A stretch of 64,000 bases of DNA from Alistipes sp. (GTDB lineage: Bacteria > Bacteroidota > Bacteroidia > Bacteroidales > Rikenellaceae): contig JAFVRN010000038.1 of NCBI GenBank assembly GCA_017504265.1, positions 1-64,000 of the forward strand. Reading direction: 5' to 3'. Position numbers and translations under genes: made by a program. The notes under the pieces were generated by a model. That model had not been told where the DNA came from. It was given only the letters and a program-made list of their open reading frames with translations, and did no database searches. Numbering within the stretch: position 1 is the first letter of the stretch; every line of letters starts with the position of its first letter. Shown one piece after another: positions 26,076-37,311 of this stretch.

Positions 26076-27245
26076 ATGAATCCCTTTGTTTACGATATTC
26101 CGGTTAAGGTATACTTCGGACGTGACCAGCTGCACAATCTGGGCGGTGAGTTAGCCAAATTCGGGCAACGCATCCTGCTTACTTATGGCGGTGGTTCTAT
26201 CAAACGCATTGGCCTATACGACAGGGTCATCAAGGAGCTGCGCGAAGGTGGCTTTGAGGTGGTGGAGCTTGCCGGCATAGAACCCAATCCACGCATCGAG
26301 TCGGTACGCGAAGGTGTGCGACTATGCAAGGAGCATAACATTGATGCCATACTTGCTGTCGGTGGCGGTTCGACTATCGATGCCGCCAAGTTTATGGCAG
26401 CCGGAGCACTTGTCGAGCATGACCCATGGGAGTTCTTCGGAGCCAATGCCAAACCTATTGACAATGCACTACCGATAGTGACAATCCTTACTCTATCGGC
26501 AACAGGCTCGGAGATGGATTCCGGAGGTGTAATCTCTAACCTTGAGACAAGTGATAAGTTAGGTCGTCTTGCACGCCCGCTACTCCCTAAGGTGTCGTTC
26601 CTCGACCCTACACTTACCTACTCTGTAAGCAAGTATCAAACAGCCTGCGGTGCAGCCGACATCTTATCGCATATCATCGAGGTCTACTTCAATACACAAC
26701 AGGATCTGTATATGCTCGATTGTATGATGGAGGCTCTTATGAAGACTGTCGTTAAGTATGCACCTATTGCTGTGCGCGAACCGGAAAACTACGAGGCACG
26801 CGCCAACCTTATGTGGGCATCATCGTGGGCTATAAACGGCTTTATCAATGGCGGTAAGCGTAAGGCGTGGAGCTGCCATCCTATGGAACATGAACTATCG
26901 GCCATCTACGATATTACTCATGGACTCGGTCTTGCGATTCTCACCCCACACTGGATGAAATATTGTCTTAACGAAGAGAATGTTGCAAAATATGTATCGT
27001 TTGGTGTCAATGTATTCGGTGTAGATAGCACATTACCACCTATGGATATAGCACATGAGGCTATCGCACGCCTCGAAAGGCTGCTATTCGAGGAGTTGGG
27101 ATTACAACGTCGTCTATCGGATGTGGGCATCGATGATACACATTTCGCAGAAATGGCACGCAAAGCTTGTCGCTATGGCGATATCAAAGGCTTCGTGACA
27201 CTAACGCCGGAGGATGTTGAGCGCATATACCGGATGTCGCTATAA
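26076..27245 (+). CDS. Iron-containing alcohol dehydrogenase (YqhD/butanol-dehydrogenase type)
   Basis: A 389-aa group III dehydrogenase. The nucleotide loop is TYGGGSIKRIGLYD, the second glycine motif is LAVGGGSTIDAAK, and the family metal ligands lie in AADILSHIIE (Asp, His) and HELSAIYDITHGLGLA (His, His). Enzymes of this branch reduce aldehydes such as butanal or methylglyoxal-derived aldehydes with NAD(P)H; GGGS after the first strand resembles YqhD, which prefers NADPH. It stands alone between divergent nusB and convergent udk. The physiological substrate cannot be determined. Confidence 0.93.
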   Translation: MNPFVYDIPVKVYFGRDQLHNLGGELAKFGQRILLTYGGGSIKRIGLYDRVIKELREGGFEVVELAGIEPNPRIESVREGVRLCKEHNIDAILAVGGGSTIDAAKFMAAGALVEHDPWEFFGANAKPIDNALPIVTILTLSATGSEMDSGGVISNLETSDKLGRLARPLLPKVSFLDPTLTYSVSKYQTACGAADILSHIIEVYFNTQQDLYMLDCMMEALMKTVVKYAPIAVREPENYEARANLMWASSWAINGFINGGKRKAWSCHPMEHELSAIYDITHGLGLAILTPHWMKYCLNEENVAKYVSFGVNVFGVDSTLPPMDIAHEAIARLERLLFEELGLQRRLSDVGIDDTHFAEMARKACRYGDIKGFVTLTPEDVERIYRMSL

Positions 27246-27268
27246 ACATCGTCTTGATATAACAAAGA

Positions 27269-27308
27269 ATAGAGGCCGACCAAAAAGTAATTTTTAGTCG
27301 GCCTCTAT
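27269..27308. terminator. Bidirectional terminator between the dehydrogenase gene and udk
   Basis: ATAGAGGCCGAC (27269-27280) pairs with GTCGGCCTCTAT (27297-27308), with A-rich and T-rich inner arms that extend the stem. Confidence 0.75.
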
Positions 27309-27329
27309 GATAAGTTGGCGGAATTTATT

Positions 27330-27950
27330 CTACTGTTCATCTATTATCGAACGTATGTTGTGGATAAGCATACCAACTGCCACAGAATTAAAACCTCCCT
27401 CCGGGATGATGACATCGGCATAACGCTTCGAAGGTTCAACAAACTGCTCGTGCATAGGCTTCACCGTATTGGTATACTGTTCTATAACCGAGTGCATAGT
27501 ACGACCGCGCTCGCACACATCTCGCAGTATGCGTCGTGCAAGACGTATATCGGCATCGGTGTCTACAAATACCTTAATATCCATAAGGTTGCGTAGCTCC
27601 TCATTCTCGAAGATAAGGATACCATCCACAATGATTACACGCGACGGGCGCACCAACACACGCTCCTCGGTACGGTTATGCTCAACAAACGAGTATACAG
27701 GATGCTCAATAGGTACGTTAGACTTTAAGGCGCGAATATGCTCCACGAGCATATCGGTATCGAATGCTGCGGGGTGGTCGTAGTTGAGCTTCGTGCGCTC
27801 CTCGTACGACAGCTCCGAGTGAGCTTTGTAGTAGTAATCGTGGCACAACGTAGCCACATCATCATCACAAAACGCCTCTTGCAATTGCTTTACCAAGGTA
27901 GACTTGCCTGAGCCTGTACCACCTGCTACACCTATTACCGTTACCCTCAT
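27330..27950 (-). CDS. udk: Uridine kinase
   Basis: A 206-aa P-loop kinase of pyrimidine salvage, phosphorylating uridine and cytidine. Walker A is GVAGGTGSGKST; HDYYYKAHSEL and NYDHPAAFDTDML are the nucleoside-binding segments; RRILRDVCERGRT forms the lid. The length is normal. It ends behind a bidirectional terminator and starts 29 bp downstream of the gyrB stop, so it may be co-transcribed with gyrB. Confidence 0.96.
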   Translation of the reverse strand: MRVTVIGVAGGTGSGKSTLVKQLQEAFCDDDVATLCHDYYYKAHSELSYEERTKLNYDHPAAFDTDMLVEHIRALKSNVPIEHPVYSFVEHNRTEERVLVRPSRVIIVDGILIFENEELRNLMDIKVFVDTDADIRLARRILRDVCERGRTMHSVIEQYTNTVKPMHEQFVEPSKRYADVIIPEGGFNSVAVGMLIHNIRSIIDEQ

Positions 27951-27979
27951 TGTCGTTATGATTATCCCTTATGGGCAGT

Positions 27980-29953
<1,974 letters not shown>

Positions 29954-29977
29954 TTACGTTCATCGCTATAAAACGCA

Positions 29978-29985
29978 CAAAGATA
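29978..29985 (-). promoter_or_regulatory. -7 element of gyrB
   Basis: TATCTTTG on the minus strand about 37 nt before the gyrB ATG. No confident -33 triplet was picked. Confidence 0.5.
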
Positions 29986-30418
29986 ATATTTTTTTTTCGA
30001 ATATTAAAGCCTTTCTCATTACTTTTTTTCACTATGTGAAAAGGTGTATGATACGTGGCAACCGACATAGATAAACAATCCAACTACACCTATGAAAGTC
30101 GGGGCTATCAAACGACAAGAAGCTGTTTTGAATTTTATTGAAAGAGTTTCTAAAATAATCGCAATCAAACAAACATTAACCATCAATTTATATAAATCAT
30201 ATTATAATGTGATTATAAATGATTTATATCCAATATTATCTTGCAAAACATATATGATAAATCATTTGATGCATCACTACTGTTTTCCCCGTATCCGTAA
30301 GTATATAAATCGCCTGATATATGCCTTATTAAATCCGTTTATGGCAAGATATTATTGACGATATTTATACCGTTCACGCCCTAAAAATTACCATTCGTCT
30401 AAAAAGTGGCATTGACGG
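29986..30418. other. AT-rich intergenic block, no gene accepted
   Basis: Between the gyrB promoter and the promoter at 30419 there are about 430 bp of AT-rich sequence. A single 88-codon frame (30092-30358) exists but shows no domain, no start context and a composition driven by AT content. No RNA gene or clear hairpin was recognised. Confidence 0.5.
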
Positions 30419-30449
30419 TTGCTATTCTCGGTAAAAATGCCTACATTTG
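30419..30449 (+). promoter_or_regulatory. Promoter of the HAD-amylomaltase operon
   Basis: TTG (30419-30421), 20 bp, TACATTTG (30442-30449). It lies just before the ATG at 30457, so the mRNA leader is very short. Confidence 0.65.
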
Positions 30450-30456
30450 TAGAACT

Positions 30457-31062
30457 ATGAAGCATATAAAAAATATAGTATTTGACCTTGGCGGTGTAGT
30501 TTTCTCGCGTGATCCGCGTAAGTTTGAACCGGAATTTATAGAGTTCTTCTCATACATATATCTGCCACAAATGCCCCATTTTTGGGAGGAGTATGATCGT
30601 GGAGCCGTAAGTTTTACAGAGGTTGTGGAGTGGCTTGCCGACTACAATAAGAGTGATGTGGTTACAGCAGAGCGCAATCTGCTTCGCTCGATTGTGACAC
30701 AAGAGCCGATAGAGGCTACAGCAAAACTCATATCGGAGCTTCGAGCCGCAGGATATAAGCTATATGTATTATCCAACATGTCGCTCGAATTTATTGAGTT
30801 TCTACGCAGGCAGGATGTATATGCCAACTTTGATGGCGAGGTAGTATCGTGCGAGGAGGGTGTCATAAAGCCCAATCCGAAGATATATCGCACATTGGTA
30901 TCTCGATATAATCTCAACCCCTCGGAGACACTATTTATAGATGACCGCAGTGCCAATATAGATGTTGCCCGTAGCGAGGGTTGGCACGGTTACCACTTCT
31001 CGACACGCCGTGCCAAGGAGTGTTGCGAGGAGCTGCGCAATATGCTTATTGAAAGTAGATAA
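30457..31062 (+). CDS. HAD-superfamily hydrolase (subfamily IA, YihX-like)
   Basis: A 201-aa phosphatase. Motif I is IVFDLGGVVFSRD, motif II LYVLSNMS, motif III IKPNPKIY, and motif IV LFIDDRSANIDVA. The DLGGVV form of motif I and the short cap resemble YihX, an alpha-D-glucose-1-phosphate phosphatase, which would fit the amylomaltase 35 bp downstream; this is an inference. ATG 30457 is preferred because the promoter -7 box ends at 30449; upstream in-frame codons would lie within the promoter. Confidence 0.85.
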   Translation: MKHIKNIVFDLGGVVFSRDPRKFEPEFIEFFSYIYLPQMPHFWEEYDRGAVSFTEVVEWLADYNKSDVVTAERNLLRSIVTQEPIEATAKLISELRAAGYKLYVLSNMSLEFIEFLRRQDVYANFDGEVVSCEEGVIKPNPKIYRTLVSRYNLNPSETLFIDDRSANIDVARSEGWHGYHFSTRRAKECCEELRNMLIESR

Positions 31063-31097
31063 TTGGACACATAATAATAAATAATTAAGGTATAGAT

Positions 31098-33554
31098 ATG
31101 ACACTTAATCTTAGATTGGAGTATCAGACAACCTATGGCGAGGAGCTATATGTTGTTCTGTGTTCGGATAAGGAGAAGTCATCGCCTATGCAGTATATAG
31201 GTGATGGACTTTGGGCAGCAACGCTCAAGGTGGCTACCTCTAAGGAGCTTGTATACCGCTATGAGTTACGCCGCGATGGTAATGTGGTGCGCAAGGAGTG
31301 GGGTAGCGAGCGACATATAGCCCTTGATGGCAAGTGCGACAATGTGCGCATTGCAGATCGTTGGCATGATATGCCCGCCGACCGTTCGTTCTTCTCGTCG
31401 ATGTTTACCGAAGGTGTTTTTGCACGCGAGAAAGGCAAGAAGGCACAGCCCGTAGCTGCCGGTTACGTAACGCTACGTGCCGAGATAGCTGTTGCACGTC
31501 CTAATCAGAAGGTAGTTATCGTGGGCGATGGCAAGGCTCTCGGAAATTGGGATGTCAGCAAAGGCTTGGAGCTTAGCGATGCAGCGGCTCCCGTATGGAG
31601 TGTGCGTTTTAAGGCCCCCAAGCAGGCATTTGCATATAAGTTTGTCATAGTGGATAAAGCCTCTGGAGATGTTGTTGCCTGGCAGTCGGGTGAGAACTAC
31701 TACTTTGCAGAGACACTTGCCGAGGGCGAGGCACTCGTTGTCGAGGGACTACGTCCTCAGTTCGATATGGCACCTTGGCGCGGTGCAGGTGTCGCAATTC
31801 CGGTATTCTCGCTGCGCTCTAAGGAGAGCTTCGGAGTAGGCGAGTTCCGTGATTTGCGTCTTATGGTAGACTGGGCGGCCGCGACAGGTCAGTCTATCAT
31901 CCAGATATTGCCTATCAACGACACTACGATGACCCATACCTGGCAGGACTCATACCCATATAATGCCAACTCTACATTTGCGCTACACCCAATGTTTTTA
32001 CATTTACAGGATGTAGGTGTACTCAACGATAAGGCGGAGATGGAGCGTTTCGAGGCCCTCGGCAAGGAGCTGAACAGCCTTCCTGCAGTTGATTACGAGA
32101 GGGTTAATAATGCTAAACGTGAGTATCTACGTGCTATATTTGCTCAAGATGGCAAAAAGACACTTGCCTCAAAGGAGTTTAAGTCATTCCTGGCTGCTAA
32201 CGAGGAGTGGCTACGTCCATATGCCGTATTCTCGGCACTACGTGACTTAAAGGGCACACCCGATTATACGCAGTGGGGCAACATGGCTAAGTACAGCAAG
32301 GCTAAGGCTGCCAAGTTCGAGAAGGAGCATGCCGAAGAGGTTGCTCTAAACTACTTTATACAATTCCACCTATCACGTCAGTTGCGTGATGCGCGTGACT
32401 ATGCACATGCTCACGGTGTAGTACTCAAAGGTGATATTCCAATCGGCATTTCACGCACGAGTGTTGATGCATGGGTCTATCCCGAACTCTTCAATATGGA
32501 CTCGTCTGCCGGTGCTCCACCCGATGATTTCTCGGTTATGGGCCAAAACTGGGGTTTCCCAACATATAATTGGGCTAAGATGGCCGAGGATGGCTATGCT
32601 TGGTGGAAGGCTCGCTTCGTGAAGATGGCCGAGTATTTCGACGCATACAGAATCGACCATATCTTGGGCTTCTTCCGCATATGGGAGATTCCGCTCGATG
32701 CTGTCAATGCTCTGCTTGGTCGTTTCAACCCGGCCCTGCCTTTCAGCCCCGATGAGATGCGTGACAACTATGGTTTCTACTTTGAGGGATGGCATACGGG
32801 CGATGTACGCCAGCACGATAATATGCTCTTTGTGGAGGACAAGTTGCAAAGAGGCAAGTATCATCCACGTATTTCGGCTCATTCGACAGAGTGCTACGGA
32901 TGGCTATCTGACGATCAGAAGCAGGCCTACAACCGCCTCTATGATGACTTCTTCTATCGTCGTCACAATGACTTCTGGCGTGAGGAGGCTCTACGTAAGC
33001 TGCCTCCATTAATCGAGGCCACAGGTATGTTGGTATGCGGCGAGGATCTTGGTATGATTCCTGACTGCGTGGCATCTGTTATGTCGGGCGAGCAAATACT
33101 CTCGCTTGAGATACAGCGAATGCCAAAGGATCCTAAGGTTGAGTTTGGCTCGACATACCACTATCCATATCTTTCGGTGTGCACAACAGGTACTCACGAT
33201 ATGAATCCTCTACGAGCCTGGTGGGAGGAGGATAGAGGCGTTACACAGCGTTTCTACAATCATGTCCTGGGTGCTTGGGGTGAGGCTCCTTACTTCTGTG
33301 AGCCTTGGATCTCGGAGCAGGTAGTCGCCATGCACCTCAAGTCGCCAGCGATGCTAACCATTCTCCCATTGCAGGACTGGATGGCTATGGATGGCGAGCT
33401 TCGTAGAGAGAACCCACACGATGAGCGTATCAATGTGCCTGCCAACTCACGTCACTACTGGCGTTACCGTATGCACATAACACTTGAGGAGCTACTCGCC
33501 AGTGAGGAGCTAAACAAGATGATACATCAGAAGATTGCCGAGTCAGGCAGATAA
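31098..33554 (+). CDS. malQ: 4-alpha-glucanotransferase with two starch-binding domains (GH77)
   Basis: An 818-aa amylomaltase of the plant DPE2-like type. Two CBM20 modules precede the catalytic part: residues about 1-110 and 125-225 (the latter has VVIVGDGKALGNWDVSKG, typical of CBM20). The GH77 barrel follows from VFSLRSKESFGVGEF. Catalytic residues are visible as the nucleophile Asp in YRIDHILGFFR, acid/base Glu in CGEDLGMIP and the stabilising Asp in TGTHDMN. It rearranges maltodextrins in the cytoplasm (no signal peptide). It follows a possible sugar-phosphate phosphatase gene. Confidence 0.95.
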   Translation: MTLNLRLEYQTTYGEELYVVLCSDKEKSSPMQYIGDGLWAATLKVATSKELVYRYELRRDGNVVRKEWGSERHIALDGKCDNVRIADRWHDMPADRSFFSSMFTEGVFAREKGKKAQPVAAGYVTLRAEIAVARPNQKVVIVGDGKALGNWDVSKGLELSDAAAPVWSVRFKAPKQAFAYKFVIVDKASGDVVAWQSGENYYFAETLAEGEALVVEGLRPQFDMAPWRGAGVAIPVFSLRSKESFGVGEFRDLRLMVDWAAATGQSIIQILPINDTTMTHTWQDSYPYNANSTFALHPMFLHLQDVGVLNDKAEMERFEALGKELNSLPAVDYERVNNAKREYLRAIFAQDGKKTLASKEFKSFLAANEEWLRPYAVFSALRDLKGTPDYTQWGNMAKYSKAKAAKFEKEHAEEVALNYFIQFHLSRQLRDARDYAHAHGVVLKGDIPIGISRTSVDAWVYPELFNMDSSAGAPPDDFSVMGQNWGFPTYNWAKMAEDGYAWWKARFVKMAEYFDAYRIDHILGFFRIWEIPLDAVNALLGRFNPALPFSPDEMRDNYGFYFEGWHTGDVRQHDNMLFVEDKLQRGKYHPRISAHSTECYGWLSDDQKQAYNRLYDDFFYRRHNDFWREEALRKLPPLIEATGMLVCGEDLGMIPDCVASVMSGEQILSLEIQRMPKDPKVEFGSTYHYPYLSVCTTGTHDMNPLRAWWEEDRGVTQRFYNHVLGAWGEAPYFCEPWISEQVVAMHLKSPAMLTILPLQDWMAMDGELRRENPHDERINVPANSRHYWRYRMHITLEELLASEELNKMIHQKIAESGR

Positions 33555-33573
33555 TCATTATATCTGATAACCC

Positions 33574-33627
33574 GGAAGAGTAGCGTAGGGTAGAGCGGGA
33601 TTGACCCTCACCCTTGCTACTCTTTCC
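33574..33627 (+). terminator. Hairpin after malQ, possible terminator
   Basis: GGAAGAGTAGC (33574-33584) pairs with GCTACTCTTTCC (33616-33627), with an inner AGGGT/ACCCT pairing. It ends just before the next gene, so read-through control of the dipeptidase gene is possible. Confidence 0.5.
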
Positions 33628-33640
33628 TATGTTTGTTGCT

Positions 33641-34372
33641 ATGCGTCTAATAACATTTATTATAACTCTTTTAATCGCTCAATGCGTTGTCGCACAAGAG
33701 GTTTACGACAACAGTTTTGATGCCCTTATGCGTGAGTACTCCATGGTTGATATACAGAAAATCGAGCCGTCTATCCTTGTAGAGTTGAAGTACTCGACTA
33801 CAGATAACTTTGTCGGAGAGGATATGTATGGCGAGCTTGATTGTGCATATTTCGCTACGGAGTTTGCCGATAGGGTAGTTGCCGCACAACGAGAGCTACA
33901 ACGTCGCAATCCAGGCCTCACGCTGCTAATCTACGATGCAGCGCGACCTATAAGTATTCAAAGGAGTATGCGCCGTGCTGTGGAAGGGACTGAATTAGAG
34001 GCATTTGTAGCAGACGGCAGCCGTGGAGGCAGACACAATTACGGTGTTGCTATCGATGTTACAATAGCAACGCTGGATGGAGATCCGCTTGATATGGGAT
34101 GCGGTTTTGACGACTTTACTATAGCAGCTTCAGTTAAAGAGACACCCGATAATTCAGATAGCACCACACGTACCCCGAATGTATACAAAACCTATTTACA
34201 GAAGCTTGTAAATAAGGGAATTATATCTGCTCAGGCAGCAGATAATAGATTGCTGCTTATTGAGGTTATGCACTCTGCCGGTCTATACCCATATAGACGT
34301 GAATGGTGGCACTTCGAGGAGATTATGCCTATGAGCGATGTTCGAAATAAATACAGGTTACTCGACTTCTAA
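33641..34372 (+). CDS. VanX-like D-alanyl-D-alanine dipeptidase (M15D), exported
   Basis: A 243-aa zinc peptidase with a signal peptide (MRLITFIITLLIAQCVVAQ). The M15 signature is present as GGRHNYGVAIDV (His and Asp zinc ligands) and the C-terminal catalytic Glu and third ligand as REWWHFEE. YDAARPISIQ carries the conserved arginine. Such enzymes in Gram-negatives recycle D-Ala-D-Ala in the periplasm rather than confer vancomycin resistance. ATG 33641 is chosen because it yields a clean signal peptide and lies beyond the malQ hairpin; in-frame TTG 33614 and ATG 33629 lie within or beside it. Confidence 0.88.
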   Translation: MRLITFIITLLIAQCVVAQEVYDNSFDALMREYSMVDIQKIEPSILVELKYSTTDNFVGEDMYGELDCAYFATEFADRVVAAQRELQRRNPGLTLLIYDAARPISIQRSMRRAVEGTELEAFVADGSRGGRHNYGVAIDVTIATLDGDPLDMGCGFDDFTIAASVKETPDNSDSTTRTPNVYKTYLQKLVNKGIISAQAADNRLLLIEVMHSAGLYPYRREWWHFEEIMPMSDVRNKYRLLDF

Positions 34373-34870
34373 TCACAATGCGCTGCCAACCAACGCGATT
34401 GTATCACTTAGAATATAGTATAATATAAAGCCGCCAACAATCAGTTTTGCTCCTGTTCCGGCAATAAACGACAGCGTTGATCCAAAGCCGACTTTCAGAG
34501 CCTTGGCCAGCGAGTCGCCATCATTTATCAGCTCGCCGATAAACGCACCGAGAAATGGGCCTGCAATAATACCCGCCGGGCCAAAGAATATGCCTATTAT
34601 TGTACCTACGTTTGCACCAATTATTCCTTTCTTCGATCCTCCAAACATCTTGCTAAAATATCCCGGAAGCACATAGTCCATAAATATTACAACAAACGAC
34701 AGCATGCCCCAAATAATAAGCTGCGTATTGGTTACAGTCGAGCTATCTGTAAAGTAGATACAAACAAGTCCGGCATATGAGAGAATCGTACCGGGGATGA
34801 CCGGTACAATAGCACCAAGCAAGCCTAAAAAGCCAAATGTAACTGAGAGTATAATTAATAAGGTTGTCAT
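34373..34870 (-). CDS. DUF456 integral membrane protein
   Basis: A 165-aa protein that is almost wholly hydrophobic, with about four membrane segments and glycine-rich turns: VPVIPGTILSYAGL, MDYVLPGYFSKMFGGSKKG, GPAGIIAGPFLGAFIGELI. These match the DUF456 family. Its function is unknown; glycine-zipper-like segments are typical. Its stop codon abuts the stop of the convergent dipeptidase gene with no space between them. Confidence 0.88.
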   Translation of the reverse strand: MTTLLIILSVTFGFLGLLGAIVPVIPGTILSYAGLVCIYFTDSSTVTNTQLIIWGMLSFVVIFMDYVLPGYFSKMFGGSKKGIIGANVGTIIGIFFGPAGIIAGPFLGAFIGELINDGDSLAKALKVGFGSTLSFIAGTGAKLIVGGFILYYILSDTIALVGSAL

Positions 34871-34971
34871 AAAATTACCATTTTTCTATTTTTATTGTTA
34901 AGCCACTACCCTATAATATATTTGGCGTAATATTTACATTATGTTAAATTATATTAACTATCAATATTACA

Positions 34972-35466
34972 TTACCTCATACTATCATTTTTGTTATCGG
35001 CAAATGTAAAATAGCGAGCCGCTAAAAAACTGTACACTGCCGTTACGCAGGTTGTAAGCACTTTTGAAGGTGTTGGCCATATGCCGAAATATTCGACAAA
35101 AAGCTTCATACACAGGTAGTTCAAGGCAATCGAGCCTACAACGGACAACGCATAGCGTGACAACTGTCCGAGCGAAGAATAGCGTGTTACTCTGAACGCT
35201 ACATTTCGATTGAGCCAAAAGCCTGTAAAGAAGGTAATCGGGAATACCACAATAAGTGATGCAATATGCGGCGATATCACAACTATACCAATATCGATAA
35301 ATCTTTGTGCAACAATATAGTGGTAAACAATAAAATACCACATTGCATCAAGCAACATATTACAACCACCGCACAACGCATAGCCAAAGATATCACGGCT
35401 TACGATACGTGCTATAAATGGTCGGTACAACCTATCTATGATATTTACAAGATATTGCGACAACAT
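34972..35466 (-). CDS. GtrA-family membrane protein
   Basis: About 164 aa with four hydrophobic segments. The pattern GYALCGGCNMLLDAMWYF near the start and FWLNRNVAFR in the middle are typical of GtrA-like flippases that assist transfer of lipid-linked sugars across the inner membrane. ATG 35466 is used; a GTG at 35478 would add four residues. It follows the HU/SPOR gene by 14 bp and probably belongs to that operon. No glycosyltransferase is next to it, so the donor is unknown. Confidence 0.82.
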   Translation of the reverse strand: MLSQYLVNIIDRLYRPFIARIVSRDIFGYALCGGCNMLLDAMWYFIVYHYIVAQRFIDIGIVVISPHIASLIVVFPITFFTGFWLNRNVAFRVTRYSSLGQLSRYALSVVGSIALNYLCMKLFVEYFGIWPTPSKVLTTCVTAVYSFLAARYFTFADNKNDSMR

Positions 35467-35480
35467 ATGCAATAACACCC

Positions 35481-36347
35481 TTAACGACGTCGTGGAGAGT
35501 GTACCCAGGCATCTGGGAATTGCGATTTATTATCACGAATAAATCGCTCACACTCAGACTTCTCCGAATTAGCATAGAGGACAACTGCATAGAGCCTGCC
35601 TAACTCGATAATTTCGCACTCCGACGTATCTGTACTACTTGCCAGGGCACTGATAGCACGTTGAGCATTATCCATTGTCGAGTAGCTGCCATATACCACA
35701 TAGTGGCGATATTCATCCTTAACCTCCGTATCTGTCACCTGTTCAATCTCTTCAACGAAAATATCATCTGCCTCTACATCCTCATTGGTCTCCTCAGCAG
35801 CAATACTTTCAACGACCTCTGGAGCAGGGATATTCTCGACGACGTGCATAGGGGTTTCTACCCTACTTTCATCCGACTTATCCGTAGGTAGAACAACGAA
35901 ACCTACACCAATAATGATAGCAATCACCGCAGCAATAATCACAGCGGTTCTCACTCTATGCACCCCTCTACGCAGCTTTATACTACTGCCATATATGCAG
36001 TTAAGAGCCGATATAAACTCCTTACATGGAATAAAACTCTTATTTTTGAGTACTCCTACACCCTCGATTGTTAGTTCAACTCCACTATGGCACTTATTAA
36101 GCCAACGACGATATATATCCTCTGCTGCGACTACATCGATAGATGCCACCTCAGCGATAACATCCACAAGCGACGATGCGGTGCGCTGTGACGAGAAATC
36201 CACACTGATATGCGGAGGTATTAGGATATGCTTACCTTGCATTGTGGCGGGGTATCGTTTTAGCTGTAAGCTACCAACATCGGGCAACCATATACCGCCA
36301 CGGCTGATAAGTGTATTTAGGATGATTTTATTAACCTCACCTACCAT
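35481..36347 (-). CDS. Membrane-anchored CCDC81-type HU domain plus SPOR domain protein
   Basis: A 288-aa protein in three parts. Residues 1-120 resemble the prokaryotic CCDC81-like HU domains (NKIILNTLISRGGIWLPDVGSL and later ELTIEGVGVL). A single membrane helix follows (TAVIIAAVIAIIIGVGFVVL). After an acidic linker the C-terminal ~75 residues are a SPOR domain (YRHYVVYGSYSTMDNAQRAI), which binds glycan strands of division-septum peptidoglycan. With the HU part in the cytoplasm and SPOR in the periplasm, it could link nucleoid or polymer binding to the septum; this is inference. It lies 2 bp downstream of lgt. Confidence 0.85.
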   Translation of the reverse strand: MVGEVNKIILNTLISRGGIWLPDVGSLQLKRYPATMQGKHILIPPHISVDFSSQRTASSLVDVIAEVASIDVVAAEDIYRRWLNKCHSGVELTIEGVGVLKNKSFIPCKEFISALNCIYGSSIKLRRGVHRVRTAVIIAAVIAIIIGVGFVVLPTDKSDESRVETPMHVVENIPAPEVVESIAAEETNEDVEADDIFVEEIEQVTDTEVKDEYRHYVVYGSYSTMDNAQRAISALASSTDTSECEIIELGRLYAVVLYANSEKSECERFIRDNKSQFPDAWVHSPRRR

Positions 36348-36349
36348 AA

Positions 36350-37258
36350 CTATCTCTTTTTGCTCTTCTTGCTCTTGGCCTTCTCTTCACGAGCATACAT
36401 CGTATTGGCATACTCCACAACCGCATTTACATCCTTTACCTCGGGACGCAGCATTGCACGCACAATCATATATATACCGAAAATTATGAATGGTATGCTA
36501 AGGAGCTGTCCCATATCCAGAGCCCAGCCATCCTCGAAACTCTCCTGACGCTCTTTTAGGAACTCGATAAAGAAGCGGGTTAGGAATATACCTATCATAG
36601 CTACACCAAAGAGCAAGCCGGGGCGACGGCGACCCAGGTCTCGTTTGCTGTATAGCCATAGGATAATTGCAAATGTAATGAGGTAGCACAATGCCTCGTA
36701 CAACTGCGCAGGATGTCGTGCAGGCACATCGGCAAGAAGCTCAATGGTTCTATCCTCATGACACAGAGGGAACTTAAAGCCCCAAGGCAGATCGGTAGGA
36801 TAACCCACAATCTCAGAGTTAAATAGGTTGCCAAGGCGTATTACAGCACCACTTAGAGGAGCGACAATAGCTATACGATCTATACCCCATATGAATGGCA
36901 AATGATTAAGGCGCGTGAAGATCCATATGCCGAGCAAGATACCTATTGTTGCACCGTGACTTGCCATACCGCCTTGACGTATGTCGGTAATGATGCGCCA
37001 TGGCTCTGCGAGGTATACGTCAGGCTCATAGAATAGACAGTGGCCCACGCGCGCGCCAATAAAGGTTCCCAAGACTATCCACAAGAAGCCCGACTCCAAG
37101 GTGCGCGGCGGAAGGCCCTCTCGCTTGAATGACCATGCACAGATGCGCTCGGCGGCTAATATACCTATAGCCCACATTAGTCCATACCAACGAATATCGA
37201 GATCTCCGATAGTTACAAGTACCGGATTCCAGTCCCATATAATTGTTAAAAGATTCAT
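36350..37258 (-). CDS. lgt: Prolipoprotein diacylglyceryl transferase
   Basis: A 302-aa polytopic inner-membrane enzyme that transfers diacylglycerol from phosphatidylglycerol to the lipobox cysteine of prolipoproteins. The N-terminal IRWYGLMWAIGI, the HG motif region GGMASHGATIGI and the signature RLGNLFNSEIVG are all present. The C-terminus is lysine-rich. It serves the several lipoproteins in this window (47046, 53949, 55222, 63598). It lies between the S24-like regulator and the HU/SPOR gene. Confidence 0.96.
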   Translation of the reverse strand: MNLLTIIWDWNPVLVTIGDLDIRWYGLMWAIGILAAERICAWSFKREGLPPRTLESGFLWIVLGTFIGARVGHCLFYEPDVYLAEPWRIITDIRQGGMASHGATIGILLGIWIFTRLNHLPFIWGIDRIAIVAPLSGAVIRLGNLFNSEIVGYPTDLPWGFKFPLCHEDRTIELLADVPARHPAQLYEALCYLITFAIILWLYSKRDLGRRRPGLLFGVAMIGIFLTRFFIEFLKERQESFEDGWALDMGQLLSIPFIIFGIYMIVRAMLRPEVKDVNAVVEYANTMYAREEKAKSKKSKKR

Positions 37259-37311
37259 ACGTTAAAAGTTTATCGTTTATGTCTTATTGTTCTCTGGTAG
37301 TATAATAAATG

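Noticed and set aside
30092..30358. An 88-codon frame in the gyrB upstream region
   Set aside because: AT-driven composition rich in Tyr, Ile and Lys, no promoter box next to it, no start context and no recognisable domain.
33614..33640. Upstream TTG or ATG starts for the VanX-like gene
   Set aside because: They lie within or immediately beside the malQ hairpin and would lengthen the signal peptide with no benefit; ATG 33641 gives a normal export signal.
33641..34372. Vancomycin resistance determinant
   Set aside because: There is no VanA/VanH ligase-dehydrogenase pair, and Gram-negative VanX-like enzymes usually serve peptidoglycan dipeptide recycling.
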